DNA from: Porodaedalea pini
Lineage: Eukaryota; Basidiomycota; Agaricomycetes; Hymenochaetales; Hymenochaetaceae
NCBI GenBank assembly: GCA_002794775.1
Contig: NBAY01000053.1
Span: 62,001-126,000, forward strand
DNA: 64,000 nucleotides
Direction of reading: 5' to 3'
In this document: in pieces, positions 10,501 to 19,000 of the stretch
Numbering within the stretch: position 1 is the first letter of the stretch
How the letters are laid out: each line of letters opens with the position of its first letter
Translations under genes and position numbers: made by a program
Notes under the pieces: generated by a model
What the model saw: only the letters and a program-made list of their open reading frames with translations
What the model was told of the DNA's origin: nothing
Database searches by the model: none

Positions 10501-11257
10501 GAGCTTCGACGCCGTACGAACTTCCTCTACCAACATGTCGGCAGAAGAATTCGCGAAGCACATCAAGGAGACCTATCGCGCGGCAAGGGACAATCTGGTC
10601 AAGGCAGCAGAAGACATGAAACGCTACCATGACCGGACGGCAGGAGCATCGGTGGAATACAAGGCTGGCGACAAGGTCTTCCTTGACGGGCGAAACATCA
10701 GTACGGACTCGCCAACAAAGAAACTTGCAGACAAATGGTACGGCCCCTTTGACGTCGTCGACAAGGTAGGAGCGAGCGCGTACAAACTCAAACTCCCGAA
10801 GCGATGGAAAAAGGTCCACCCTGTCTTCAACGAAGCCCTGTTGAAACCCGCCGTTGAACCGTCGTTTGAGAGCCAGAAGCTACCGCCACCGCCACCACCG
10901 GAAATCGTCGACAACGAAGAGGAATACGAGGTTGAAGAGGTCATTGACTCACGTCTGCACCGAGGTAAACTACAGTACCTCGTCAAGTGGGTCGGGTACA
11001 ACGAACCGACCTGGCAACCGGAGACGGACTTCGGCGAGAACGCAAAGGAGGCAATTGCTGAATTCTACCTCAAACACCCCGGTGCTCCCCGCAAACTCGA
11101 TATCCCTCGCTCACGACTCCATCCGCTCTTCGTCGACACCGAGCCAGACGACCGCGATCTTGGTTGGTCGGGACGCCCAACCTTGAGGGGGGGTAATGTC
11201 AGGACTCGAACTTCCCCTTTTCTTTATTTCCCCTTTTTCCTTTTTCGTTTCTGTTAA
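7541..11257 (+). CDS. pol: Pol polyprotein (PR-RT-RH-IN-chromodomain), Gypsy copy 1
   Basis: The open frame begins at 7541 in the -1 frame relative to gag and has no credible ATG, so it is expected to be made as Gag-Pol. Counting from the in-frame codon at 7607, the order is aspartic protease (ALVDSGCTG, ~72), reverse transcriptase (YLDD, ~400), RNase H (EADSSNFALGG, ~545), integrase zinc finger (HPGSSKT...CDRCQRTK), DD35E core (VDLIG, HDRGTQF and QTERVNQE, with 35 residues between the second Asp and the Glu), GPF motif (WYGPFDVV) and a C-terminal chromodomain (EYEVEEVID...YLVKWVGY). Chromodomains steer integration to marked chromatin. Likely substitutions against the family pattern are 'NWLVPRN' where copy 2 has 'NWPVPRN', and 'SYHQARW' for 'SYRQARW'. 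A 7-G polypurine tract removes the normal stop and adds about 20 residues encoded by the LTR. Confidence 0.92.
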   Translation, partial: LAGFCEWSGVAIGATDREEQGTLNPDSLKYNQPSVQHVDANDVDGFPEYEVPTGVKRSEGYEQLFMRGTGGRQLDLLLNVGHSVKGEVREVDAHALVDSGCTGSCIDVRFVERYGLETKRYIRPLAVLNADGTHNEAGLIEEYVDVELTIGHHKEQIVLAVTSLASSNIFLGYDWLRRHNPEVNWKTGTLDFTRCPGECVVEKDDEEGMRRVWRAAEETRRVREVRMDKESWPAYLNDYADVFSEKGFEKLLEHRPWDHVIDLKPDFKPSDCKIYPLTPTEQQSLKDFLDENLKSGRIRRSISPMASPFFFIKKADKSLRPIQDYRKLNDGTIKNKYPLPLIDELVDKVKKAKYITKLDLRWGYYNIRIREGDEWKAAFRTNMGLFEPTVMFFGLCNAPATFQAFVNHIFKELIYANLIIVYLDDILILSETIEEHIDTSRRVLQILRENGLYLKPEKCEFDAKVVKYLGHIIGNGEIKADPAKTEAIANWLVPRNLKQLQQFLGMGNWLRRFIKDYSKVVHPLTSLTGKKDWVWETEQQEAFEELRRRLCSPPVLAIANDEGPFRVEADSSNFALGGVLLQKQEGKWRVIAYRSEALLPAERNYEIYDKEMLAIVSALKEWRQYLLGARHTIEIWSDHANLTYFRSAQKLSYHQARWRTELEEFDFHLEHKSGKTMGKADLLSRKAGYDKGQDDNDGIVFIKEKWLNRGIVRTSRDEVLERVGEAQRAQDESERPTNMVEVDGLWRMKGKVYVPSTMKEAVLRECHDSTLAGHPGSSKTVELVRRDFWWASMFSDVRAYVRGCDRCQRTKALRASRSRPLHPNAVPEGPWEIVTVDLIGELPDSKGHNAICVFVDRFSKQMHAIPTTTKLSAEGMAQLYRDHVFRLHGLPKKIIHDRGTQFDASMMRELYKLLHIEGNPSTAYHPQTDGQTERVNQELEQYLRLFVDHRQSDWKDWLPLAEFAYNNREHSATKMSPFYANTGRHPRSFDAVRTSSTNMSAEEFAKHIKETYRAARDNLVKAAEDMKRYHDRTAGASVEYKAGDKVFLDGRNISTDSPTKKLADKWYGPFDVVDKVGASAYKLKLPKRWKKVHPVFNEALLKPAVEPSFESQKLPPPPPPEIVDNEEEYEVEEVIDSRLHRGKLQYLVKWVGYNEPTWQPETDFGENAKEAIAEFYLKHPGAPRKLDIPRSRLHPLFVDTEPDDRDLGWSGRPTLRGGNVRTRTSPFLYFPFFLFRFC
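7547..7589 (+). promoter_or_regulatory. Probable -1 ribosomal frameshift signal, Gypsy copy 1
   Basis: The heptamer G GGT TTT (7547-7553), read in the gag frame, fits the X XXY YYZ slippery pattern. A 6-nt spacer is followed by GGTCAG (7560-7565), which pairs with CTGACC (7584-7589). A -1 slip joins Gag to the pol frame ahead of the gag stop. Confidence 0.65.
11183..11196 (+). promoter_or_regulatory. Polypurine tract, Gypsy copy 1
   Basis: TTGAGGGGGGGTAA directly abuts the 3' LTR and should prime plus-strand DNA synthesis. The run has 7 G here and 8 G in copy 2. Confidence 0.8.
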
Positions 11258-11620
11258 TTGCTCCTTTTCATTATCTTTAATCATCTTTCCAATCACTTCC
11301 CACACTCCCTCTACACGACCTTCATTCGTTCCATTCCCACTCGTTATGTAATGTTAGGTAATATAGTCTCACGGTCGTCGCTATATAAGGTCTCAGGAAT
11401 CGCATGAACTCCTTGTTCTGCTTTTCCTCTTACCTCCGCGTCGACCTAGGTGAGACTCGTCCCCCTTGTATTAGTCTAGTCTTGTATTAATCCTCTTACC
11501 TCCGCGTCGACCTAGCCTGAGTAAGCGTGTCCCGAGTCTACGCTCGAGTATAGCACGTCCCAGATGACAGTCAGCCGAGGCCTGCCCAGTCCGAGCCGTC
11601 TCCCGGGCTTCCGCCTAACA
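11197..11620 (+). repeat. 3' LTR of Gypsy copy 1
   Basis: 424 bp, same ends as the 5' LTR. One substitution was seen against it (AGATGACAG here, AGACGACAG in the 5' LTR). Confidence 0.95.
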
Positions 11621-11625
11621 CATAG

Positions 11626-11968
11626 TATATGTGATTACAAGCACTGACAAGCAACCACAAGGCTTTCATTTGAATGTAGCTATCCACAAGCACTGCGACT
11701 CAATGTAATCATATAACAAGGCTCTCAACTTAATTGTAGGCTTGTACAAGTACTTTATGCACTTTATAATTAATTATATGCACAATAAAATTATTTGGAT
11801 TTGAATACATTTGCACAGAAGGGCATGACGAGTCTTAAGCAACAATATTATTATTATGAGCGCGCGAGGGCGAGGCTTAGCGGTGACGGGCATCTGTTCC
11901 TCGTAGACCCGAAACACGGAGTTATGCTTTACAATCAACAAGAAATGATCAGACATCGAGATGCGCTA
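11626..11968. other. AT-rich spacer, likely old repeat
   Basis: No gene. Words such as ATTACAAG and CACAAGGC recur here and again around 13440-13640, which suggests remains of one repeat family. The boundary could not be placed. Confidence 0.3.
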
Positions 11969-13078
11969 CTACGAAAAGCAGAAAAAACACACCTGCATCT
12001 CGCCGCCAGCAGTCGAGAAACCGGGAACCTGCCCTGGCATACCGTAGCTCATGGACTGTGGATGCGAGTTCAGGAACTGGAAACCGCTCATCCCACCAAA
12101 CTCTCCTTGTCTTTGCTGGCCGTGGCCATCCATCTGCATTGCTGCACGCCTTCGCTGCCCTCATGCGTCGCAGGTGAGCCAACCGCCGAGCTACTGTTCG
12201 AACCAGGCACCGTCTCAAGCAGCCTCGGGATCTTGATTGTAGGAGGCGCAGGCGGGTAGAGGTCAGCTGGCATCGTCGGTGGCGTCGGTGCACCCGGTGC
12301 ACTCATCGAGCGGCGGTTCTGCGGGAGGACAAAGCTAAGTGGTCCGGGAACTAGGCTCTGGGCGGTCTGACTCGGGATTTGCGTGGAAAGCAAGTGTCCG
12401 TGTCCGTGCCCATGTCCACCGTCGTGCGAGTACGAGTAGGAAGACGTGCTGAGCGGGCCCGATTCGAGAGAGGCGTGTCGATCGCAAGGCTCGCTCCTGA
12501 TCCAAAACCAGATGCACTGGAGAGCGAGGGCATCGAGAGGCTCAGCGGGAGCGAGAGTGTCTGACCATGACCCTGGCCCTGCGATCCCTCCAATTCGCTC
12601 ATGTCGAAGTCCGCGAGATCCGCCATCTCGACTTTGCGCATGCTGCTGCACCCGCAGTTCGCATAGCCATACAGACAATAGAGAGACCCGTCGGTGGAGA
12701 GTGAGTCGAGCTCGCTGAAGTCCTCCGAGTCGGCGGTCGATGCAGATGAGGAGACGTTCGTGGTGCTGGTGGTGCTGGTGGTGGAGCACAAGGAACTGTT
12801 GCGGGCACGCGCGCCGGAACCGCGCACACGGCTGCTCGACTGGTACGGTCACGACGCTCCTTCTTCCCATCCTTCTTCTTCCTCACCTGCCCACCCGCCG
12901 TCGACTCTGCCTTACCCTTTTTCTCCTTGACAGTGCGTGTGGGCTGATAGACATACCAAGGATACATCTCTTCATGCTCCCTCTTGCGCTGCTTCGCAAG
13001 GTCGTCCCAGTATTTGTGTTCCTCTGCGGAGAGCGAGTGCCACTGCTGGGAGATCGTCTTGGACAGGTCGGCCTGGCG
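11969..13078 (-). pseudogene. HMG-box protein gene, 5'-truncated and frameshifted
   Basis: The first exon in sight begins inside the HMG box ('RQADLSKTISQQWHSLSAEE', then 'HKYWDDLAKQRKREHEEMYP' and WYVYQPTR), which is the helix 2/3 half typical of fungal regulatory HMG proteins. A 47-nt intron (12840-12886) joins in frame to a Ser/Thr-rich region ('SSRVRGSGARARNSS', 'DLADFDMSELEGSQGQGHG'). The first half of the DNA-binding box is not found upstream as far as the retrotransposon. In the tail, coding sense moves to another frame near 12455 ('SLAIDTPLS' to 'ESGPLSTSSYSYSHDGG') and again near 12140 ('HEGSEGVQQ' to 'MQMDGHGQQRQGEFGG') without a plausible intron. Family members act in mating or morphogenesis transcription. 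A missed upstream exon is the main alternative. Confidence 0.6.
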
Positions 13079-13210
13079 CTGGAGAAATTTTGTGGCAAGA
13101 TGGTGGTGGAAGCAAGCAAGGTGTAACGATGTGTCACATCTTGACGTGTTTTCTAAGTCCAGGTCTGAATGAGATCCGTATTGTTCATGTGTACTGGCCT
13201 TGCACCTGCA

Positions 13211-13400
13211 TTTAAGCATAAATGGTTTAGTGGTATATTGAAATCCTTAAGCAAATTATAAGAGAGAGGTCGTGAGTTCAAGACCTGCAGCACTAAGAAA
13301 AAGAATGAAACCTGAGAAATTAAGAAACCTGAAATTTGAGAAACAGTTAAGAAAGGAAATATTATAAAATAAAAAAAGGAGCAAAAGAAAACCAAAAAGC
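13211..13400 (+). mobile_element. tRNA-derived SINE-like insertion
   Basis: Carries an A box, TGGTTTAGTGG (13223-13233), and a B box, GAGTTCAAGACC (13274-13285), spaced like RNA polymerase III internal promoters, followed by an A-rich tail from about 13300. The head resembles tRNA-Gly. The acceptor ends do not pair and the length exceeds a tRNA, so this is not a working tRNA gene. Exact ends are uncertain. Confidence 0.5.
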
Positions 13401-13726
13401 TACTTTTCTATTTTCTTCTTGGTGTCCCAAGTAATTACATGTGATTGTAGTTCTGGTAATGTCTGACAAGAATCATGGAGAATTACAATCTCCATAAGTC
13501 TTGTGAGCTTTGACAATTATTACGAGCCTTGTAAGAAGTGCCGACCAGTGTAATGGCGTACAATATTACCCACAAGGCTTGCATATAATTTACATATTTC
13601 ACTTCTTACAATTAAATGTATGCAAATGTAATATTTGTCTTGTTTTCGTGATGAGCTGTTCTACTTCTTTGTCAACCAACTTGAGGCCAGTAATGATGTC
13701 AAACTAACTCCCACAAATATTTCTTC
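13401..13726. other. AT-rich repeat relic
   Basis: No gene. Contains ACAAG/CTTGT words shared with the stretch at 11626-11800 and a small hairpin (TGGAGA...TCTCCA near 13474). Confidence 0.3.
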
Positions 13727-13839
13727 CGGTCCAGGTCCGATCCAGGGTCCAGCTCAGTCCAGAAAAATGGCAGGAGAGCTGGACCCTGGACCGGACCACA
13801 TCTGGACCTTAAATGGACTGGACCGTGGTCCGGTCCAGG
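13727..13839. repeat. GGACC/GGTCC-rich repeat, copy 2 left part
   Basis: Opposed GGTCC and GGACC words as in copy 1. It is interrupted by Gypsy copy 2. The last five bases, CCAGG, are the target duplication. Confidence 0.65.
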
Positions 13840-14263
13840 TGTCAGGACTCGAACTTCCCCTTTTCTTTATTTCCCCTTTTCCTTTTTCGTTTCTGTTAAT
13901 TGCTCCTTTTCATTATCTTTAATCATCTTTCCAATCACTTCCCACACTCCCTCTACACGACCTTCATTCGTTCCATTCCCACTCGTTATGTAATGTTAGG
14001 TAATATAGTCTCACGGTCGTCGCTATATAAGGTCTCAGGAATCGCATGAACTCCTTGTTCTGCTTTTCCTCTTACCTCCGCGTCGACCTAGGTGAGACTC
14101 GTCCCCCTTGTATTAGTCTAGTCTTGTATTAATCCTCTTACCTCCGCGTCGACCTAGCCTGAGTACAGCGTGTCCCGAGCTCCCGCTCGAGTATAGCACG
14201 TCCCAGACGACAGTCAGCCGAGGCCTGCCCAGTCCGAGTCGTCTCCCGGACTCCCGCCTAACA
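13840..14263 (+). repeat. 5' LTR of Gypsy copy 2
   Basis: 424 bp, TGTCAGG...CCTAACA. The U5 end differs from copy 1 (GAGTACAGCG, GAGCTCCCGC, GGACTCCCG). Confidence 0.95.
14024..14067 (+). promoter_or_regulatory. LTR core promoter and inferred transcript start, Gypsy copy 2
   Basis: TATATAAG at 14024-14031, with the inferred start GTTCTGCTTTT at 14057-14067. Spacing is the same as in copy 1. Confidence 0.65.
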
Positions 14264-14264
14264 T

Positions 14265-14275
14265 AAAAGCAGAAC
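14265..14275 (+). promoter_or_regulatory. Self-priming primer-binding site, Gypsy copy 2
   Basis: AAAAGCAGAAC, one base inside the LTR and exactly complementary to 14057-14067. Identical to copy 1. Confidence 0.75.
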
Positions 14276-14967
14276 CCCACCCAGGCTCATCCCCAGCGTA
14301 CGTCGTCGCTGTCGACTCGCCTTCACTCAGTCTAGAGGAGCGCTCCCCTCGACGGATTTGACGTGTAAACCCCCTGAACGACAACCCTCAACCCTGCCCG
14401 GACGTTTTCGGACGTTCGTGTATTACGTAAACATATCAACCGACATCTCCCGACCCTGGCTCTACGAATTAGCCTCTGGTGGAGCACGCACCTAACGTGG
14501 ACGTGGGTAACCAGACGAGTCCAAACTTCGACGACGATCTCGTTTGTAATCTCACTCGGATCCTACCGCCTCGTCATCAACTTCGCTGACGAACCCGCTC
14601 AACGTTGGCGTAACCCCGGATCGAACACGCAACCGATCCCTGTTCCACCGCCAACGTCAAGATAGATCTCACCGACGAACAGCGACGGGCCCTTCCTGCC
14701 TCAGCCCGTTGGGATCCAGATCGACCAGGCTACGTCGCGACCAATAACAGCGGCGTCACTCACGACATCTGGTGGAGTGAAATCCGGAACGGCTGGTATT
14801 CGTCAGACGAACGAGGAAGGAGAGCAAGGTGGCCTCCAGCTACCCCATCGTCACCTGCACCGTCAACATCTACGGTTAACCTACCACCGACTCCGGGTCC
14901 TTACCGCGAGACCAACAGAGATCCCTCACCGCCGACTCCCCCAGAACCTTCAACACCCGAACCCGCG

Positions 14968-16047
14968 ATGTCAGCAGAAGGTTTCAGCCAACAGCAAATG
15001 GCGCAGATCGCGGCCATCGTTGCGAATGCCTTTGCCCATCAGGCGAACAACGCCCCAGCACCGGTCGCGGCCGCTAACCCCCCGACCCCCAACATAGACG
15101 TCGCCCGACCACGTGAATTCACTGGTGGCGACGATTACCTTGACTTCAGACGCGAAGTCCTTCTTTTCGTGTCCGCGAACCCAAACCGATACCCTACGTC
15201 GGAGAGTAAGATTTACGTAGCTCTCTCCTACCTGAAGGGTGGTAATGCGGCAACGTGGGCGCAGAACTACGTCGAGGAGTCGACAACGGCGGGAGTCGTT
15301 ACCTTCACGGACAGCTGGGAAAGATTCCAGGAACGACTCGACGCCTCGTTCGACGATCCGAACCGAAAGGAAGCTGCGCTGAAGGATTTCCGGGAGAAGG
15401 TTCAGAAGGACCTCACCGCGGATAAGTTCTTCCAACAACTTGACGTCATCATCAAGCGGGCGGAACTGAAAGATGACAGCGTTATCTGCGACCGCCTCAA
15501 GCGAGCAATGAACATCGAGGTAGTCCGCGGCGTGCTGAGGTCGACGCCTGTACCGACAACGTATGAGGCGTGGAAGAACAAAGCTATCGAGATCGATCGC
15601 GGAGAACAGCAGATCCGCGCGATTCAACGAGGCCGCCCGTTCATACCGCAACCTCGCCAACAACAACCGGCACCCCCCGCTCGGCGCCAAGTTGCAACCC
15701 CGCACGTCGACAAACGCGACGCGACCGGCGTCACGTTCGGAGGTATCGGACAACCGATGGACGTCTCTATGAACGAGGCACGTCGCAGAAGAGCTTGCTG
15801 GATCTGTGGTCAAGAAGGCCACTTCAAGGACAGGTGCCCGCAGGGGAAACCGATTATCCAGCGTATGCTGGAACTGATGGCCCCTGGCGAACGCCGCATC
15901 CTCGCAGACGAGCTCGGAGCGATGAAGGAGTCAGCCTTCGAGGAAGTCGTAGACACTCGGAGGTCGACGGTGGAGGACTATGTGGAGGAAGGAGAGAATG
16001 ACGAAGAGGTCGTTGACTCGCAGGGTTTTGCGAGTGGTCAGGCGTAG
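14968..16047 (+). CDS. gag: Gag polyprotein, Gypsy copy 2
   Basis: 359 residues, nearly identical to copy 1 (for example I to V in 'TTAGVVTF', and 'GFASGQA' at the end for 'GFVSGQA'). The zinc knuckle CWICGQEGHFKDRC is unchanged. It starts at the first ATG after the inferred transcript start. The antisense open frame of 283 codons over this gene is a shadow. Confidence 0.92.
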   Translation: MSAEGFSQQQMAQIAAIVANAFAHQANNAPAPVAAANPPTPNIDVARPREFTGGDDYLDFRREVLLFVSANPNRYPTSESKIYVALSYLKGGNAATWAQNYVEESTTAGVVTFTDSWERFQERLDASFDDPNRKEAALKDFREKVQKDLTADKFFQQLDVIIKRAELKDDSVICDRLKRAMNIEVVRGVLRSTPVPTTYEAWKNKAIEIDRGEQQIRAIQRGRPFIPQPRQQQPAPPARRQVATPHVDKRDATGVTFGGIGQPMDVSMNEARRRRACWICGQEGHFKDRCPQGKPIIQRMLELMAPGERRILADELGAMKESAFEEVVDTRRSTVEDYVEEGENDEEVVDSQGFASGQA

Positions 16048-19000
16048 CCATCGGGGCGACTGACCGGGAAGAACAAGGGACTTTGAATCCGGACTCGTTA
16101 AAATATAACCAACCGTCTGTACAACACGTAGATGCGAACGACGTCGATGGTTTTCCGGAGTATGAAGTCCCCACCGGTGTGAAAAGAAGTGAAGGGTACG
16201 AGCAGTTGTTCATGAGAGGAACTGGCGGACGCCAGCTGGACCTTCTCCTGAACGTCGGACACAGTGTGAAGGGCGAAGTGAGGGAGGTAGACGCTCACGC
16301 ACTCGTGGACTCGGGATGTACAGGATCGTGCATCGACGTGAGGTTCGTCGAACGGTATGGGCTAGAGACGAAGCGGTATATCCGACCCCTTGCGGTGCTC
16401 AATGCCGACGGCACGCACAACGAAGCTGGGTTGATCGAGGAATACGTTGACGTTGAACTCACGATCGGTCATCATAAGGAACAGATCGTCCTGGCAGTAA
16501 CCTCATTGGCGTCTTCTAACATCTTCCTGGGGTACGACTGGCTTCAACGACACAATCCAGAGGTCAACTGGAAGACGGGGACACTCGACTTTACTCGCTG
16601 TCCAGGTGAATGCGTGGTAGAGAAGAACAACGAGGAAGGTATGCGGAGGGTGTGGAGAGCAGCAGAGGAGACGAGGAGGGTGAGAGAGGTGCGAATGGAC
16701 AAGGAGTCCTGGCCCGCATACCTCAACGACTACGCCGACGTCTTTAGCGAAAAAGGCTTCGAAAAGCTACCGGAACACCGACCGTGGGACCACGTCATCG
16801 ACTTGAAGCCCGACTTCAAACCAAGTGACTGTAAAATCTACCCGCTCACGCCAACAGAGCAACAGTCACTCAAGGACTTCCTCGATGAGAACTTGAAGTC
16901 GGGTCGCATTCGACGATCGATATCGCCCATGGCGTCGCCCTTCTTCTTCATTAAGAAGGCCGACAAATCGCTACGCCCGATCCAGGATTACCGTAAGCTC
17001 AATGACGGTACGATCAAGAACAAGTATCCCCTCCCTCTCATTGACGAACTCGTCGACAAGGTCAAGAAAGCGAAGTACATCACTAAGCTTGACCTTCGCT
17101 GGGGGTACTACAATATCCGGATCCGCGAGGGTGACGAATGGAAGGCAGCGTTTCGCACAAACATGGGCCTCTTCGAACCGACGGTCATGTTCTTTGGTCT
17201 CTGCAACGCCCCGGCAACGTTCCAGGCTTTTGTCAATCACATCTTCAAGGAACTGATTTACGCTAACCTGATCATCGTATACCTCGACGACATATTGATC
17301 CTCTCGGAGACCATTGAGGAACATATAGACACGTCGAGGCGCGTCCTTCAGATCCTGCGAGAGAATGGCCTGTACCTGAAGCCGGAGAAGTGCGAATTTG
17401 ACGCCAAGGTCGTCAAATACCTCGGCCACATCATCGGTAATGGCGAGATCAAGGCTGACCCAGCAAAGACGGAGGCGATTGCGAACTGGCCGGTCCCACG
17501 AAACCTGAAACAGCTACAACAATTCCTCGGCATGGGTAACTGGCTACGACGGTTCATCAAGGACTACAGTAAGGTGGTCCATCCGCTGACGTCGTTAACG
17601 GGCAAGAAGGACTGGGTATGGGAGACCGAACAGCAGGAAGCGTTCGAGGAGCTGAGACGACGTCTCTGCTCACCTCCAGTCCTAGCCATCGCCAACGACG
17701 AGGGTCCTTTCCGCGTAGAAGCGGACTCGTCAAACTTTGCGCTCGGTGGTGTGTTGTTGCAAAAACAGGAAGGGAAGTGGAGGGTGATTGCCTATAGGTC
17801 AGAAGCGCTCCTACCCGCTGAACGAAACTACGAGATCTACGACAAGGAGATGCTCGCGATCGTTTCGGCGCTCAAGGAATGGCGACAATACCTCCTCGGC
17901 GCTCGCCACACGATCGAAATCTGGTCCGACCACGCTAACCTCACCTACTTCAGGTCAGCGCAGAAGCTGAGCTACCGTCAAGCCCGCTGGCGAACCGAAC
18001 TCGAAGAGTTTGACTTCCACCTCGAACACAAGTCGGGGAAGACGATGGGCAAAGCGGACCTATTATCGCGCAAAGCAGGTTACGACAAGGGCCAGGATGA
18101 CAACGACGGCATCGTCTTCATCAAGGAAAAGTGGTTGAATCGTGGAATAGTGAGGACGTCGCGGGATGAAGTGTTGGAACGAGTGGGTGAAGCGCAGAGG
18201 GCACAAGACGAGTCGGAAAGGCCGACGAATATGGTAGAAGTCGACGGGTTGTGGCGAATGAAAGGCAAGGTGTACGTGCCGTCGACGATGAAGGAAGCGG
18301 TGTTGAGGGAGTGCCACGACTCGACCCTGGCAGGACATCCGGGATCGTCGAAGACGGTCGAACTGGTACGTCGAGACTTCTGGTGGGCGTCGATGTTCTC
18401 CGATGTCCGAACATACGTCCGAGGATGTGACCGCTGCCAACGAACGAAGGCTCTGAGGGCATCAAGGTCGAGGCCACTTCATCCAAACGCGGTCCCTGAA
18501 GGTCCCTGGGAAATTGTCACGGTCGACCTCATCGGAGAACTCCCGGACTCCAAGGGGCACAACGCAATCTGCGTTTTCGTCGATAGGTTCTCGAAACAGA
18601 TGCACGCGATCCCGACGACGACAAAATTGTCAGCGGAAGGCATGGCTCAACTGTACCGCGACCACGTCTTCCGTCTCCATGGCTTGCCAAAAAAGATCAT
18701 CCATGACCGAGGCACGCAGTTTGACGCATCAATGATGAGGGAGCTGTACAAACTCCTACACATCGAAGGCAACCCGTCGACGGCGTATCACCCGCAAACG
18801 GACGGTCAGACGGAACGCGTCAACCAAGAGCTCGAACAGTACCTCCGGCTCTTCGTCGACCATCGGCAGTCAGACTGGAAAGACTGGCTCCCTCTCGCAG
18901 AGTTCGCCTACAACAACCGAGAACACTCGGCGACAAAGATGTCACCCTTCTACGCGAACACTGGACGTCACCCTAGGAGCTTCGACGCCGTACGAACTTC

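Larger units (their letters stand above)
5364..11620 (+). mobile_element. Ty3/Gypsy chromodomain LTR retrotransposon, copy 1
   Basis: Complete element of 6257 bp bounded by TG...CA LTRs of 424 bp and flanked by a perfect 5-bp target duplication, CATAG (5359-5363 and 11621-11625). Order inside: LTR, primer-binding site, ATG-free leader, gag, pol (protease, reverse transcriptase, RNase H, integrase, chromodomain), polypurine tract, LTR. This is the gene order of chromoviruses. By eye the two LTRs differ at one site (C versus T in the 3' part), so the insertion is recent. Pol carries a few substitutions at positions usually conserved (see the pol entry), so copy 1 may be less fit than copy 2. 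No stop or frameshift breaks gag or pol. Confidence 0.95.

Noticed and set aside
13211..13290. Functional tRNA-Gly gene
   Set aside because: A and B boxes fit, but the acceptor ends do not pair, the T stem is poor and the length is too great.
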